A DNA stretch of 64,000 nt, taken from NCBI GenBank assembly GCA_963422415.1, contig OY729430.1, positions 434,001-498,000 on the forward strand, written 5' to 3'. Each line of letters begins with the position of its first letter. The first letter of the stretch is position 1. The notes beneath the pieces were generated by a model that was given only the letters and a program-made list of their open reading frames with translations, had not been told where the DNA came from and searched no databases. Shown here in pieces: positions 9,251 to 17,988 of this stretch. The stretch comes from Bin34 sp963422415 (GTDB lineage Bacteria > Chloroflexota > Anaerolineae > Caldilineales > Caldilineaceae). The position numbers were made by a program, and so were the translations under genes.

Positions 9251-10045
9251 ATGAGACGTAACGTACTGGTCACTGGCCCGGCTGGCCGCATTGGAGTTGC
9301 CTTCACCGAGTTCGCCCGCTACCGCTACCACTTGCGGCTGGGCATTCGATCCACGCCGATGCCGAATTATCTGGCGGATTTGGAGACTGTCCACCTAGAC
9401 ATTTCCGATCCGGAATCCTGTCGGGCCGCTTGTCACCGCATGGACACCGTCGTGCATCTGGCGGCGGACGCCAACGCCGGGGCGGACTTTTACGCCACGT
9501 TGCTGGAGCGCAATGTCAAGGGGGTATACAACATCCTGCAGGCGGCGCTGGACGAAGGATGCCGACGCGTGGTGCTGTCCTCCAGCATTCAGGCCGTCTC
9601 CGGCTATCCGCTGGAACACCAGGTGCAGGAAGACACGCCACCCCGGCCCCTCAACATGTACGGCGCCACCAAGGCCTTTGCCGAAGCCGTGGGGCACGTC
9701 TTCGCCCATACCCACGGTCTCTCCACGCTGGTGGTGCGCATTGGCACGTTCGAACACAATCGACCACAGTTCGAGATCAACGGCCGCAATCTCAGCACCT
9801 TTGTCAGCGCCCGTGATATGTCCACGCTGTTGGCCTGCTGCATAGACGCGGATCCGGACCTCAAGTACGGCATCGTGCATGGGGTCTCCAACAACCGCTA
9901 CAAGCGCCTAGGCCTGACCCAGACCCGCGCCTTGGTGGGCTACGTTCCCCAAGACGACTCCTTCGCTTTCTTCAACATCAATATCCCCTATCGGGACCGG
10001 TGGTATGAGGAAACCCAGACTTCCCCCGCGCCTTCGAAGTCGTAA
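9251..10045 (+). CDS. extended SDR NAD(P)-dependent epimerase/dehydratase
   Basis: The 264-residue Rossmann protein starts VLVTGPAGRIG (GxxGxxG cofactor motif), has the acidic residue pattern DISD for the adenine contact, VVHLAADANAGAD, a catalytic Ser in VLSSSIQAVSG and YGATK (YxxxK). Length and motifs resemble uronate dehydrogenase and related short epimerases, so oxidation of a sugar or sugar acid is a reasonable guess. It is the first gene of a three-gene operon with a GH4 enzyme and an unknown protein; the gap to the next gene is about 40 bp. Confidence 0.8.
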   Translation: MRRNVLVTGPAGRIGVAFTEFARYRYHLRLGIRSTPMPNYLADLETVHLDISDPESCRAACHRMDTVVHLAADANAGADFYATLLERNVKGVYNILQAALDEGCRRVVLSSSIQAVSGYPLEHQVQEDTPPRPLNMYGATKAFAEAVGHVFAHTHGLSTLVVRIGTFEHNRPQFEINGRNLSTFVSARDMSTLLACCIDADPDLKYGIVHGVSNNRYKRLGLTQTRALVGYVPQDDSFAFFNINIPYRDRWYEETQTSPAPSKS

Positions 10046-10086
10046 CGACTCCTAGGTCTTGTCCTTGCCCCAGTCGGAGACCCTCC

Positions 10087-11502
10087 ATGTCCACACCCAT
10101 TCGTCTGTCTGTGATCGGCGCCGGTAGCGCCACCTTTTCCCTCGGGCTGGTGAAAGACATCTGTCTCACGGAGAGTCTGGCCGGCAGCGAGATCAGCTTC
10201 ATGGACATTGACGCCGAAAGGCTGGCAATGATCCACAAGCTCGGTGCGCGCTATGCCAATGAACTGGGACGGCAGATCAGTTTCGAATTGACCGACAATC
10301 TAGAGGTCTCGCTGCAGGATGCGGACTTCATCATCAATACGGCCTCTGCCCACTCCCACTCCAAGCAACGGGACATTCGAGAGCGGGTGGAGAAGTACGG
10401 CTACTACTACGGCGGCGGCGTAGGCGGCAGCAACTACTACAACCTGAACCTGATGATGAGCGTAGTGCGCGCCATGGAGCGCATTTGCCCCGAGGCCTGG
10501 CTCATCCAGTCCGGCAACCCCGTGTACCAAGGCTGCACCTTGATGACTCGGGAAAGCGATATCAAGGTCTGCGGTCTGTGCCACGGCCACTACGGGGTGT
10601 ACGGTCTCGCCCGCGTCCTAGGTCTTGCGGACGAGGCGGACATCACTTGGCAGGCTCCCGGCCTGAACCACAACATCTGGCTGAATCATTTCCATTACAA
10701 GGGCGCAGAGGCCTATCCGCTGCTGGAACGGTGGATCGAGGAAGAGGCGGAAGAGTACTGGGCAACCCACGTGGCGCAGAGTACCCATGACATTCAGATG
10801 TCCCGGGGTGCCATTCACCAATACCGCATGTTCGGCCTCATGCCCATTGGCGACACGCCGCGGCGCGGCGGATGGTGGTATCACACCGGTTTGTCCACCA
10901 AGAAGCATTGGTTTGGCGAGCCCTTTGGCGGTCCAGACACGCACATCGCCCGCCCCCACTTTGTGCAGAACCTAGAAAACAGGATAGCCCACATGGCCCG
11001 GGTCGCCCACGATTCCAAGGCGTCGCTGCTGACCGAGTTCGGACAGGAGAAAACGCGCGAGCAGCAGGTGCCTATCATTGACGGCCTGATCAATGACAAT
11101 GAAGGCCAGTTCCAGGTCAACGTTCCCAACTACGGGGCTTTGGCCGGGGTACCTGACGATGTCGTGGTGGAGGTCCCGGCCCTAGTCAACAAGATGGGCA
11201 TTCAACCTATACGCGTGGATCCACTGCCGGACAAGATCATGCTGGAGCAGATTCTGCCGGAATGGCTGCATATGGAGCGGGAACTGCTGGCATACCATGA
11301 AGGCGATCGACGCGCGCTGCTGTTGCGTGCCCTGGAGAGCAATCAGACCCATGATTACGACCAGGCACTCAATGCCTTGGAAGATGTCCTGGCTCTGGAA
11401 AGCAACCAGGACATGAATGACCACTACCAATATGGCGTGGGCGACACCTTGATTCGGGAACGGCTGGGTCTCCACGCGGCCAACGGAAGTCACGGGGCAT
11501 GA
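10087..11502 (+). CDS. glycoside hydrolase family 4 (alpha-galactosidase/alpha-glucosidase type)
   Basis: The 471-residue protein shows the GH4 signature: an N-terminal NAD-binding VIGAGSATFSLGLVKDI, a DIDAERL segment, ADFIINTA, QSGNPV and GLCHGHYGV (Cys near 165 and His, which bind the divalent metal), then GLNHNIWL near 194. GH4 enzymes hydrolyse glycosides by an unusual oxidation-elimination route needing NAD+ and Mn2+. The MelA/AglA subgroup acts on alpha-glycosides and related non-phosphorylated substrates; the Cys/His arrangement fits. It is cotranscribed with the upstream SDR and overlaps the next gene by 4 bp. Confidence 0.9.
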   Translation: MSTPIRLSVIGAGSATFSLGLVKDICLTESLAGSEISFMDIDAERLAMIHKLGARYANELGRQISFELTDNLEVSLQDADFIINTASAHSHSKQRDIRERVEKYGYYYGGGVGGSNYYNLNLMMSVVRAMERICPEAWLIQSGNPVYQGCTLMTRESDIKVCGLCHGHYGVYGLARVLGLADEADITWQAPGLNHNIWLNHFHYKGAEAYPLLERWIEEEAEEYWATHVAQSTHDIQMSRGAIHQYRMFGLMPIGDTPRRGGWWYHTGLSTKKHWFGEPFGGPDTHIARPHFVQNLENRIAHMARVAHDSKASLLTEFGQEKTREQQVPIIDGLINDNEGQFQVNVPNYGALAGVPDDVVVEVPALVNKMGIQPIRVDPLPDKIMLEQILPEWLHMERELLAYHEGDRRALLLRALESNQTHDYDQALNALEDVLALESNQDMNDHYQYGVGDTLIRERLGLHAANGSHGA

Positions 11503-12413
11503 ACCCGCCCGCCGCACAGGCATCCGAGTTGCCTGTCGCCCATGTGGAGGACTGCGCGGGGCGGATGCGGATCACCACGTTGCTGGCTCGGATTCACGGA
11601 CCGGAATACCGGTTCGCAGTGCGGAGTTTTCGGGGATCCCTGCAGATCTACCCAATGCCAGGACGGCTGGTGGCCTGCTTCTTTCTGCACACTCGCCGCG
11701 CGGGTGCCACATTGTACCCAGGCGACTTGGTGCGCGGTCCGGATTCCGACATTCGTGGCCGCCCCGCGGCCGCAGGATTGCATGAAGTCACGGAACGCTG
11801 CCATGCCGCAGTCTGGCCGGGTGACACGTTGTGCATAGATGGCCGATCCCGCTCCATGGCCGGTCTTTCCGGTCAGGGCCTCTTTTTCGAGATCTCCGCG
11901 CCCTTGACGGACTATCGGGCCCCGCGCCTGGCCCTCCTGCGGAATTTGCCGGATCGGCCTGGCGGCTGCGCTGCCTACCCGGGGGCCTTCCGACGGGAGG
12001 CCCTGCCCCCTGTGCCGCCCCCGGCCGGGGCCGTCGATGCAAGGGGTGTCAACCGCCTCAACATGCATGTCTTGGACATGCGCACCGACCGCGAGCCCCC
12101 GCCCTCGCGCCATCACCACGGACCCGTGCCCGTATCTGCAGAGATGTCCGTGCCGCACACGGAGACTGCTTTGGTGCTGTCCCGCGATGTATATAGGCTC
12201 CCGGCCCATGCCAGTGGACAGGCCGAGCGTGTCGTGCTCTATCGAGATCCCTGGACAGACGCTGCGGACCCGATCCAAGCGCCAGTTCGTCCCGGGTCCA
12301 TTGTGGTCACGCCCGGTGCCGCGGACTGGACCATGGGCCATTCCTTCGAGAATGCCTTCGCGATGCTGGTGGCCATTCCCGGCTTTGTCTCTCCGTACCG
12401 CCATCTGACCTAG
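11499..12413 (+). CDS. hypothetical protein of the GH4 operon
   Basis: The start overlaps the GH4 stop (ATGA), so the two are translationally coupled. The 304-residue protein has no signal peptide or membrane helix. I do not recognise a family. Its last 90 residues, with HTETALVL, RVVLYRDPW, RPGSIVVTPG and FAMLVAIPGF, read as short beta strands separated by turns, like a double-stranded beta-helix (cupin-type) domain. A sugar-binding or isomerase role beside the GH4 enzyme is possible but is only an inference. Confidence 0.6.
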   Translation: MNPPAAQASELPVAHVEDCAGRMRITTLLARIHGPEYRFAVRSFRGSLQIYPMPGRLVACFFLHTRRAGATLYPGDLVRGPDSDIRGRPAAAGLHEVTERCHAAVWPGDTLCIDGRSRSMAGLSGQGLFFEISAPLTDYRAPRLALLRNLPDRPGGCAAYPGAFRREALPPVPPPAGAVDARGVNRLNMHVLDMRTDREPPPSRHHHGPVPVSAEMSVPHTETALVLSRDVYRLPAHASGQAERVVLYRDPWTDAADPIQAPVRPGSIVVTPGAADWTMGHSFENAFAMLVAIPGFVSPYRHLT

Positions 12414-13142
12414 CCTTGCCATGGCCAGACCGTTTCACAGACCTTCGCAACGCGCCACATGATAGGCGGATCCCCTCTTGGGCTGCATGGCCCTGTGCGG
12501 CTTCTCTAGGCGGTCGGCCTGAGGTCCGGAAAGGACTTGAGATCCGCAAGCACATCCCTCCAGCAGGGTCGCCAGCACGTTGGTAGCAACGGAATGCAAG
12601 TTCGAGTTTCGGTTCGCCCCACGGGATAGCGGCAGGCAGTTGAGGTGAGAGCAGCCGCGTCGCGCGACGGATTTCACCTTGGAGGCCAAGGCGACACGGC
12701 TCTACGGACATCTTCGACCCGGCACGCGACCATCTTGCAGGCTCCATTCCCGAGTCCGGCAAAAGAGGCAATCGCGATGGTAGAATGGGCGAGCAACAGA
12801 GGGATTCCGCCATGCATTCGATTGTCTGTTGGTGACGCCACGGGCTGGTGCCTGACGCCGATGTGTCTCCCTGAAGCGGGATTGCAAGAGACAGGCGCAT
12901 ATTGACAAGGTGGCATCCCGTGCCTATTTTGTTTACAGTCGGCGATGGCGCCCCACCACATGCAAAAGAGACCGAATTGCACCCCTGCACGGGTCCTGCA
13001 CATCTTGGACTCGTCAGAGTGAAAACTATTCCTGCAGTCCTAGGCCCAACGCCATCCCTGTGAGCGCGCCTTCGCCCTGCGAACGTCTCTTCCCGGTTTT
13101 GTTTCACCCCGCCCTCCTCCGCCCTAGTCGTCTTTCGCCTCG
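12414..13142. other. intergenic region of about 730 bp
   Basis: No gene with coding character was found on either strand. The only element I can support is the promoter at 12902-12930. Codon pattern is lost directly after the stop of the preceding gene. Confidence 0.45.
12902..12930 (+). promoter_or_regulatory. sigma-70-type promoter before the FtsX permease gene
   Basis: A perfect -35 TTGACA at 12902-12907 is followed after exactly 17 bp by TATTTT at 12925-12930 (4 of 6 matches to TATAAT). The predicted start is near 12937, leaving a leader of about 215 nt before the permease gene. Confidence 0.55.
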
Positions 13143-13151
13143 TTGCTGCCT

Positions 13152-15995
13152 ATGACATTCGCCACCGTCCTGCGCATGGTCGGAGGACTGTTCTGGCTTT
13201 CTCTCAAGCACCTCACCAGCCGCCCGAGCCTCTCCTTGCTGGCCCTGATCGGAATTGTGCTGGCGGTGGGCCTGCTCAGCAGCGCGGGATTCTTTGCGCA
13301 GGCCGTGGACCGGGTCATACTCAATCAGGAACTGGCGGAACTTAGCGCGGCCACCAACCGGCCGGCATTCTCCACGCGCGTCTATTTCTTCCCCTCCACG
13401 CGAGCCCGCATGGGCATACAGGCGGCGGAACGGGCCGGGAACAGCCTCGGCGGCACCATGGCCGCTGAAATCGGCCTTTCTGTCGCCCGCCGTGACCTAC
13501 AAGTAGAAAGCGGCAGCCTGGCCCTGCTGCCGACGAGCGGAGACGACCGCTATCAACAGTCCAAGGACTATCTGTCCAGTGTCAACGTGGTCTATATCGA
13601 AGGGGTGGAATTCCATCTGCATGTCGTGGAGGGAGACGCCTACAGCACGGCCGCCTCGCCACCCGACATGCTGGACGTATGGATGCACACATACTTGGCA
13701 GACCGCATGGGAGTGTCTCCGGGAGAGGAATTTGAATTAGCCCTGAATGCCTCCACCGATGGCATCCCCGTACGTATAGCCGGCATCTGGCAGGCCGCGG
13801 ACGCCCAGAACCAGTTCTGGTTCAACCCGCCGGACACCAAGTTGCGGGATGCCTTGCTGGTCAGCCGGGATTCCTACATGAATCGGATCGAGCCGCTGAT
13901 TTCCAGCCGGGCTCGCTTCGTCAGCTGGCACATCCGTCTGGACGACTCGCAGCTGAACCCCAAGTACGCCTTGGAGTATGCCAACGGCTACGAACGGGGC
14001 ATGGCCATCATCGACAAGTACCTGCCTGGGGCCAACCTGGACATCTCGGCCCTGGATCCGCTCAAGGAATTCGTGGCCCGCAACACCACGCTGACTATTC
14101 AGCTGCTGGGCTTCAATGTGCCGGCTCTGGGCTTTCTGATCTATTTCCTGATCATGATCTCGGCCATCATCGCCCGCTGGCAGCAACGCGAGACCGCCAT
14201 CCTGGTGTCCCGGGGCTTGAGCGTCAGCGGCGTGCTGGGCATGGTAGTGATGGAGGAATTTGTGCTCTTCGTACTGGGCATGCCGCTAGGCATTGGCTTC
14301 GGCATGCTGGTGGCCAGTTTCATGGGATATACCGTTAGTTTTCTCAGTTTCACTCTGCGAGATCCCATTCCCGTCTCCGTCCAAGGCCTGAACTGGTATC
14401 TCATCGGAGCCGGTCTCGGCGTAGCCCTGCTGGCGCGCGCCATTCCGGCTTGGCGGACCGCCCGGACCAGCATTGTGGAACAGGAACGCATGCGCTTCGC
14501 CCAGACGCCCTTCTGGCAAAGAGCCTATTTGGACGTGCTGCTGATTGCACCTACCTGGTATGCCTACGACCAACTGGCCAACCAAGGCACGCTGGCGGCC
14601 ATGGTACAAGAGCGCACTGCCGATCTCTTCAGCGATCCGCTGCTGATCCTGGTACCCGCCCTGTTCGTGCTTACGGCTAGTTTGCTGGTGATGCGGATTT
14701 TCCCCTGGCTGATGCGAATCCTGGACTGGGGCGCCAGCCGCACCAACTTGCTGACCCCGCATCTGGCCCTGCGCCAGCTGGGCCGGTACAGCCAGCGGTA
14801 CATCAATCCCCTGCTGTTGGTGATCGTGTGTCTGGCTCTGGGCATCTATACCTACTCCATGGCGCTGAGCCTGGATCAGTGGCTGCTGGACCGGGTCCAC
14901 TATTCGGTGGGGGCGGACGTCACATTCGAGCCCGTGCCGGCCTCGTCGGGGGGCCCCGAAGGCGGGGGCGTGATCACCGACAGTGGCCTCTTCATCCCCA
15001 CCATGGACGAATTCACGGATCAGCCGGGCATCGTGGCCGCGGCCCGGGTCGGGGAATTCAAGGCGGAAGTGGAGGTTGCGGGCGGAGACGAATTGCGGTT
15101 GCGCTTCCTAGGCGTGGACCGCCTGGACTTTGCGCAAGTGGCCTGGTTTCGGAAGGACTTCGCTCCGGATTCCCTAGGTGGGTTGATGAACCTGCTGGCT
15201 CTGGAACCCCAGAACGTGCTTTTGCCTCGGGATCTGATGGCCCAGCTGGGCCTGCGCCCGGGCGAGGGATTTACCATGAAGGTCACCTTGGCCGCGGGCC
15301 AGTCCGTGACGGCCCAGTTCGTGGCAATCGGGGTCTACGATCACTTTCCCACCGTGTACAAGGAGGGTTTCACGGTCCTGGGCAATCTGGATCACCTCTT
15401 CTCGCTGGCGGGCACCGATTACGGCTACCGCGTTTGGCTGAGCGTGGACGACACGGTGACGGACAAGGGTCTTAAGCAACAGATCAAGAGCATGGGCATT
15501 GACATCAATCGGTGGCGGTTCGTGCCTGCCCTGATCGCCCAGGAACAGGCCCGCATGGAACGGGTCGGGATCTTTGGCACTCTTTCGGTCGGCTTTCTGG
15601 CCGCGGCGACCATGGCCTTGTTGGCCTTGCTGGTCCACAGCTATGCGTCGCTCCAGGATCGCATGTTCCAGTTCGGCGTACTGCGCGCCGTCGGTGTGCT
15701 GCGCGCCCAGATCATTGGCCAAATCAGCATCGAGTACATTCTGCTGACCAGCTACGGCACGGTGGCCGGGGCCGGCATTGGGGCTTGGGCCTCCCAGATC
15801 TTTTCGCCTTTCTTCCGCATCACCGCGGAGGTGCGAGATCCGCTGCCTCCCTTGGTGCCTCTCATTGCGCGCAACGAAATTGCCGTTCTGGCGATCCTCT
15901 TCGCCGCGGCCATCATTGTGATCGAGGTCTCGGTCACCTTCCAAGCCCTGACGCAGCGGCTCTTTGACACGTTGCGCATGGGTTATCAGGAGTAG
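13152..15995 (+). CDS. FtsX/MacB-type ABC transporter permease
   Basis: The protein of about 947 residues has an N-terminal helix (SLSLLALIGIVLAVGLLSSA), a large extracytoplasmic domain, a first block of helices at about 310-430 (LGFLIYFLIMISAIIARW, then RETAILVSRGLSVSGVLG), a helix near 525-545, a second extracytoplasmic domain, and a final block of three helices with MFQFGVLRAVGVLRAQIIGQI. The duplicated FtsX-like layout and the coupling-helix motif (LVSRGLS, LRAVGV) identify an ABC3-type permease. Such proteins work with an ATPase in lipoprotein or peptide export or in mechanotransmission. No ATPase gene is adjacent. TTG at 13143 is an alternative start. Confidence 0.85.
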   Translation: MTFATVLRMVGGLFWLSLKHLTSRPSLSLLALIGIVLAVGLLSSAGFFAQAVDRVILNQELAELSAATNRPAFSTRVYFFPSTRARMGIQAAERAGNSLGGTMAAEIGLSVARRDLQVESGSLALLPTSGDDRYQQSKDYLSSVNVVYIEGVEFHLHVVEGDAYSTAASPPDMLDVWMHTYLADRMGVSPGEEFELALNASTDGIPVRIAGIWQAADAQNQFWFNPPDTKLRDALLVSRDSYMNRIEPLISSRARFVSWHIRLDDSQLNPKYALEYANGYERGMAIIDKYLPGANLDISALDPLKEFVARNTTLTIQLLGFNVPALGFLIYFLIMISAIIARWQQRETAILVSRGLSVSGVLGMVVMEEFVLFVLGMPLGIGFGMLVASFMGYTVSFLSFTLRDPIPVSVQGLNWYLIGAGLGVALLARAIPAWRTARTSIVEQERMRFAQTPFWQRAYLDVLLIAPTWYAYDQLANQGTLAAMVQERTADLFSDPLLILVPALFVLTASLLVMRIFPWLMRILDWGASRTNLLTPHLALRQLGRYSQRYINPLLLVIVCLALGIYTYSMALSLDQWLLDRVHYSVGADVTFEPVPASSGGPEGGGVITDSGLFIPTMDEFTDQPGIVAAARVGEFKAEVEVAGGDELRLRFLGVDRLDFAQVAWFRKDFAPDSLGGLMNLLALEPQNVLLPRDLMAQLGLRPGEGFTMKVTLAAGQSVTAQFVAIGVYDHFPTVYKEGFTVLGNLDHLFSLAGTDYGYRVWLSVDDTVTDKGLKQQIKSMGIDINRWRFVPALIAQEQARMERVGIFGTLSVGFLAAATMALLALLVHSYASLQDRMFQFGVLRAVGVLRAQIIGQISIEYILLTSYGTVAGAGIGAWASQIFSPFFRITAEVRDPLPPLVPLIARNEIAVLAILFAAAIIVIEVSVTFQALTQRLFDTLRMGYQE

Positions 15996-16118
15996 GGCCA
16001 GCCCCCGACCGCTTCCTGCCTTGGACAGCAAGGGCGTTGTGGCTTGCGCCATATACCTCCTTGACAAAACTTCCGTGGAACCACAGAGCCGGACGGAACG
16101 TTGCTATACCTCAGCCAC

Positions 16119-16136
16119 GGCGGGCATACGCCCGCC
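16119..16136. repeat. GC-rich palindromic hairpin
   Basis: GGCGGGC, a 4-nt ATAC loop and GCCCGCC form a perfect 7-bp stem 124 bp after the permease stop, followed by TACTTG. It resembles interspersed 'GGCGGGC-NNNN-GCCCGCC' palindromes and could also aid transcript ending, though no T-run follows. Confidence 0.5.
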
Positions 16137-16161
16137 TACTTGAAGAGGCCCGTGCCATTAC

Positions 16162-16340
16162 ACGGATACGGAGGCGCCCTTCTTCCTGCACGTCGTTCCC
16201 ACCGATGCCCGGGATCTCCCCTCGACCGCAAGGCAGCAGGTCGTTGACGACCATCTGTAGCAGGTCAGTCTCGGATGGGAGGGGATCCGCGGGGGCGATC
16301 CCCTTGACCGATCGGAGCGGATCCGAATTTTGGCATTGAG
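16162..16340 (+). pseudogene. relic of a membrane glycosyltransferase C-terminal region (tentative)
   Basis: One frame reads APFFLHVVPTDARDLPSTAR and ends at a TAG at 16258-16260. After the stop the same general area continues SLGWEGIRGGDPLDRSERIR. The PFFLHVxPxDxxDLP pattern recalls the C-terminal soluble part of ArnT/GT39-type membrane glycosyltransferases. Only this segment survives, so it is a relic at best. Confidence 0.3.
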
Positions 16341-16398
16341 TGCACGGGATTCAGGGGAGGTTCCTGATCCGTCAGAACCGTGTGACCGGTTTGACCGC

Positions 16399-16610
16399 AT
16401 GAAAATCCTGGCCGTGTGGGTCGCGGGAGAGGCCGCGCGGTCGTCCAAGCGTCATCCGGAAGGCTTTGTCCTGTAGCCTGCCTAGTGTTCTCGATTACGT
16501 CAAGCACGAAGAGAACGGACTGCGTGTGAAGCCTTGCTCTGCCGCGACAGTCTGGTCCACCGCCAGTTCGGAAATGTTTCGCACCATGCAAGACCTGCCC
16601 CGTTGCAAAC
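16399..16610 (+). pseudogene. relic of a GT4 glycosyltransferase
   Basis: From about 16481 the frame reads PSVLDYVKHEENGLRVKP, which matches the GT4 motif xxExVxHxxNGLLVxP seen intact in the gene at 2284-3444 (IPELVEHEKNGLLVEP). A frame starting at 16399 (MKILAVWVAGEAA) could be the remains of the same gene's N terminus, but the Rossmann and donor-binding parts between them are gone. Confidence 0.5.
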
Positions 16611-16891
16611 CCGCAGATGGATCCCAAATCTGCCTTTGTCGAAATTCGCCATCTGACCCACAGGACTCTGAAACCTGCGCGTGCCAAAACAGGAAAACGG
16701 CATGTCCAGTCCGCACCTCCAATTTGAATCATTGTTTGACAAGACAGATTTTTTGTTCGATCGGGAAGATGGCAACGTAGCTCTTCAGGCTATTTGTTCT
16801 TGAAAGAATCGTCTGTATGTTATGGCTGGGAATTGGCTTCGCCGACACGATAAAATTCCATCTGCATATCGATATCCACGGAAAATCCATG

Positions 16892-16919
16892 TTATCAATA
16901 ACTACAAATGTGCTATTAT
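16892..16919 (+). promoter_or_regulatory. promoter of the pilin cluster
   Basis: TTATCA (16892-16897), a 16-bp spacer and TATTAT (16914-16919) sit in an AT-rich patch that stands out from the GC-rich surroundings. The predicted start near 16926 leaves a leader of about 24 nt that contains GGAGG, 8 nt before the pilin ATG. Confidence 0.55.
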
Positions 16920-16949
16920 ATTATATCTAGCTCAAATTGGAGGTTGGAC

Positions 16950-17102
16950 ATGTGGAAGCGATTTCTTTTCGGTACCGACGCGGACATGGTGGAACGAGGT
17001 CTGATCTTGGCGGCGATTGTCGCCACTGCAATGGCGGCCTGGACCACGCTGGGGACGAACATCAAATCCAAGGTGGAAACCATAGGAGCCGCTATCCGGT
17101 AG
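16950..17102 (+). CDS. Flp/Fap-type IVb pilin
   Basis: This 50-residue protein begins MWKRFLFGTDADMVERGLI and has one hydrophobic helix (LILAAIVATAMAAWTTLG) followed by a short tail. A short leader, the acidic residue after the hydrophobic start (E at position 16) and an Ala-rich helix fit Flp pilins, the subunits of Tad pili. The start is set by GGAGG at -8. It heads a group of four or five closely spaced genes. No TadA, TadB/C, secretin or prepilin peptidase gene is present, so assembly would need genes elsewhere. Confidence 0.75.
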   Translation: MWKRFLFGTDADMVERGLILAAIVATAMAAWTTLGTNIKSKVETIGAAIR

Positions 17103-17536
17103 TGACTGCCAACGTCTTGCCGCACACCGGCGGATCTCGATTTCTGTGGCAAACCCGAGGGGACATGGTCGAGGCCGCCTTGACCATGCCCCTGATGCTG
17201 CTGCTGGCCTTGGTCTTGGTCAACTTTGCCCTAGTGGGACATGCGCGCAACGCGGCGCAGCACGCGGCCCACTTCGGGGCTCGCATGGGATCCGTTGCCT
17301 TTGTCGAAGCCGGATCCCAAGCGCGGCGGAGCGCCGCGTCTGTCTTGGACAACTGTCTGTGTCAGGCCCAGGTGGCAAGGGTGATCGCCACTGATGTCCC
17401 AGGCGGAGAGGTGACGGTGGAGGTACAGTGGACAGTCCAAAATTACTTCAAGCCTCTGCTTGCCGTGTTTGGGGGCACACTGCCAGATGCTTTCACAGGC
17501 ACGGCTTCGGCCTCATATCGCAAGGAAGGCTGGTAG
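17102..17536 (+). CDS. TadE-like pseudopilin
   Basis: The protein of 144 residues has the TadE signature GDMVEAALTMPLMLLLALVLVNFALVGHARNAAQHAA starting near residue 21: a short leader, Glu at the fifth position of the mature helix and a 22-residue membrane helix. The C-terminal domain has a Cys pair (NCLCQ). GTG at 17102 overlaps the pilin stop codon by one base, so translation is probably coupled. The family contributes minor pilins for the Tad apparatus. Confidence 0.75.
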   Translation: MTANVLPHTGGSRFLWQTRGDMVEAALTMPLMLLLALVLVNFALVGHARNAAQHAAHFGARMGSVAFVEAGSQARRSAASVLDNCLCQAQVARVIATDVPGGEVTVEVQWTVQNYFKPLLAVFGGTLPDAFTGTASASYRKEGW

Positions 17537-17538
17537 GC

Positions 17539-17988
17539 ATGATGGACCCGTTTGTGTCTGGCACCAAAGCCAACCTAGTTTGGAACGCCATGGTCTTGAT
17601 GACCGTATTGCTGCCGCTTTCCAGCCTGGTCTTTGATGTACCCCAATATTTCGCCGCCGCGGCCAACCTGGAAATGGCCTTGGAGGCCACCGCTCAAGGA
17701 GCGGCCAACGACTGCATGCGGCTGGCGGCATTCAGTCAGAGCGGCACATCCCGTCTGGATGCCGGGTGTATAGACCTGCAGGCACGTCGTCGTTTTGAGA
17801 CTCTGACGAAACCGTTGACAGCCGCAGGACATGCACCGGCTCTGACGGCATCAGGGTGCCAAGAGGGTTGTCAGACCGTCTTTGTGCGTGGTGTTGCAGC
17901 CATCCATGTTTTCTTTTCCTTGTCTCCGGCCATCACGATTGTCCGTACCGGCAGCTCCAAGGTGCGCATGACTGCAGAGGCAGCATGA
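17539..17988 (+). CDS. TadE/TadF-like pseudopilin
   Basis: The 149-residue protein has a short leader (MMDPFVSGTKANLVWN), one hydrophobic helix (AMVLMTVLLPLSSLVFDV) and an extracytoplasmic domain with four Cys (DCMRL, AGCID, SGCQEGCQ) that may form disulfides. The layout fits TadF/TadG-like minor pilins, though the Glu5 of the helix is absent. It starts 3 bp after the TadE-like gene and overlaps the next gene by 4 bp. Confidence 0.6.
   Translation: MMDPFVSGTKANLVWNAMVLMTVLLPLSSLVFDVPQYFAAAANLEMALEATAQGAANDCMRLAAFSQSGTSRLDAGCIDLQARRRFETLTKPLTAAGHAPALTASGCQEGCQTVFVRGVAAIHVFFSLSPAITIVRTGSSKVRMTAEAA

Larger units (their letters stand above)
15996..16949. other. 950-bp decayed region between permease and pilin genes
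   Basis: No intact gene. The region holds a GC-rich hairpin (16119-16136), two plus-strand glycosyltransferase relics (about 16162-16340 and 16399-16610), and an AT-rich stretch with the pilin promoter near 16892-16919. Confidence 0.6.
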
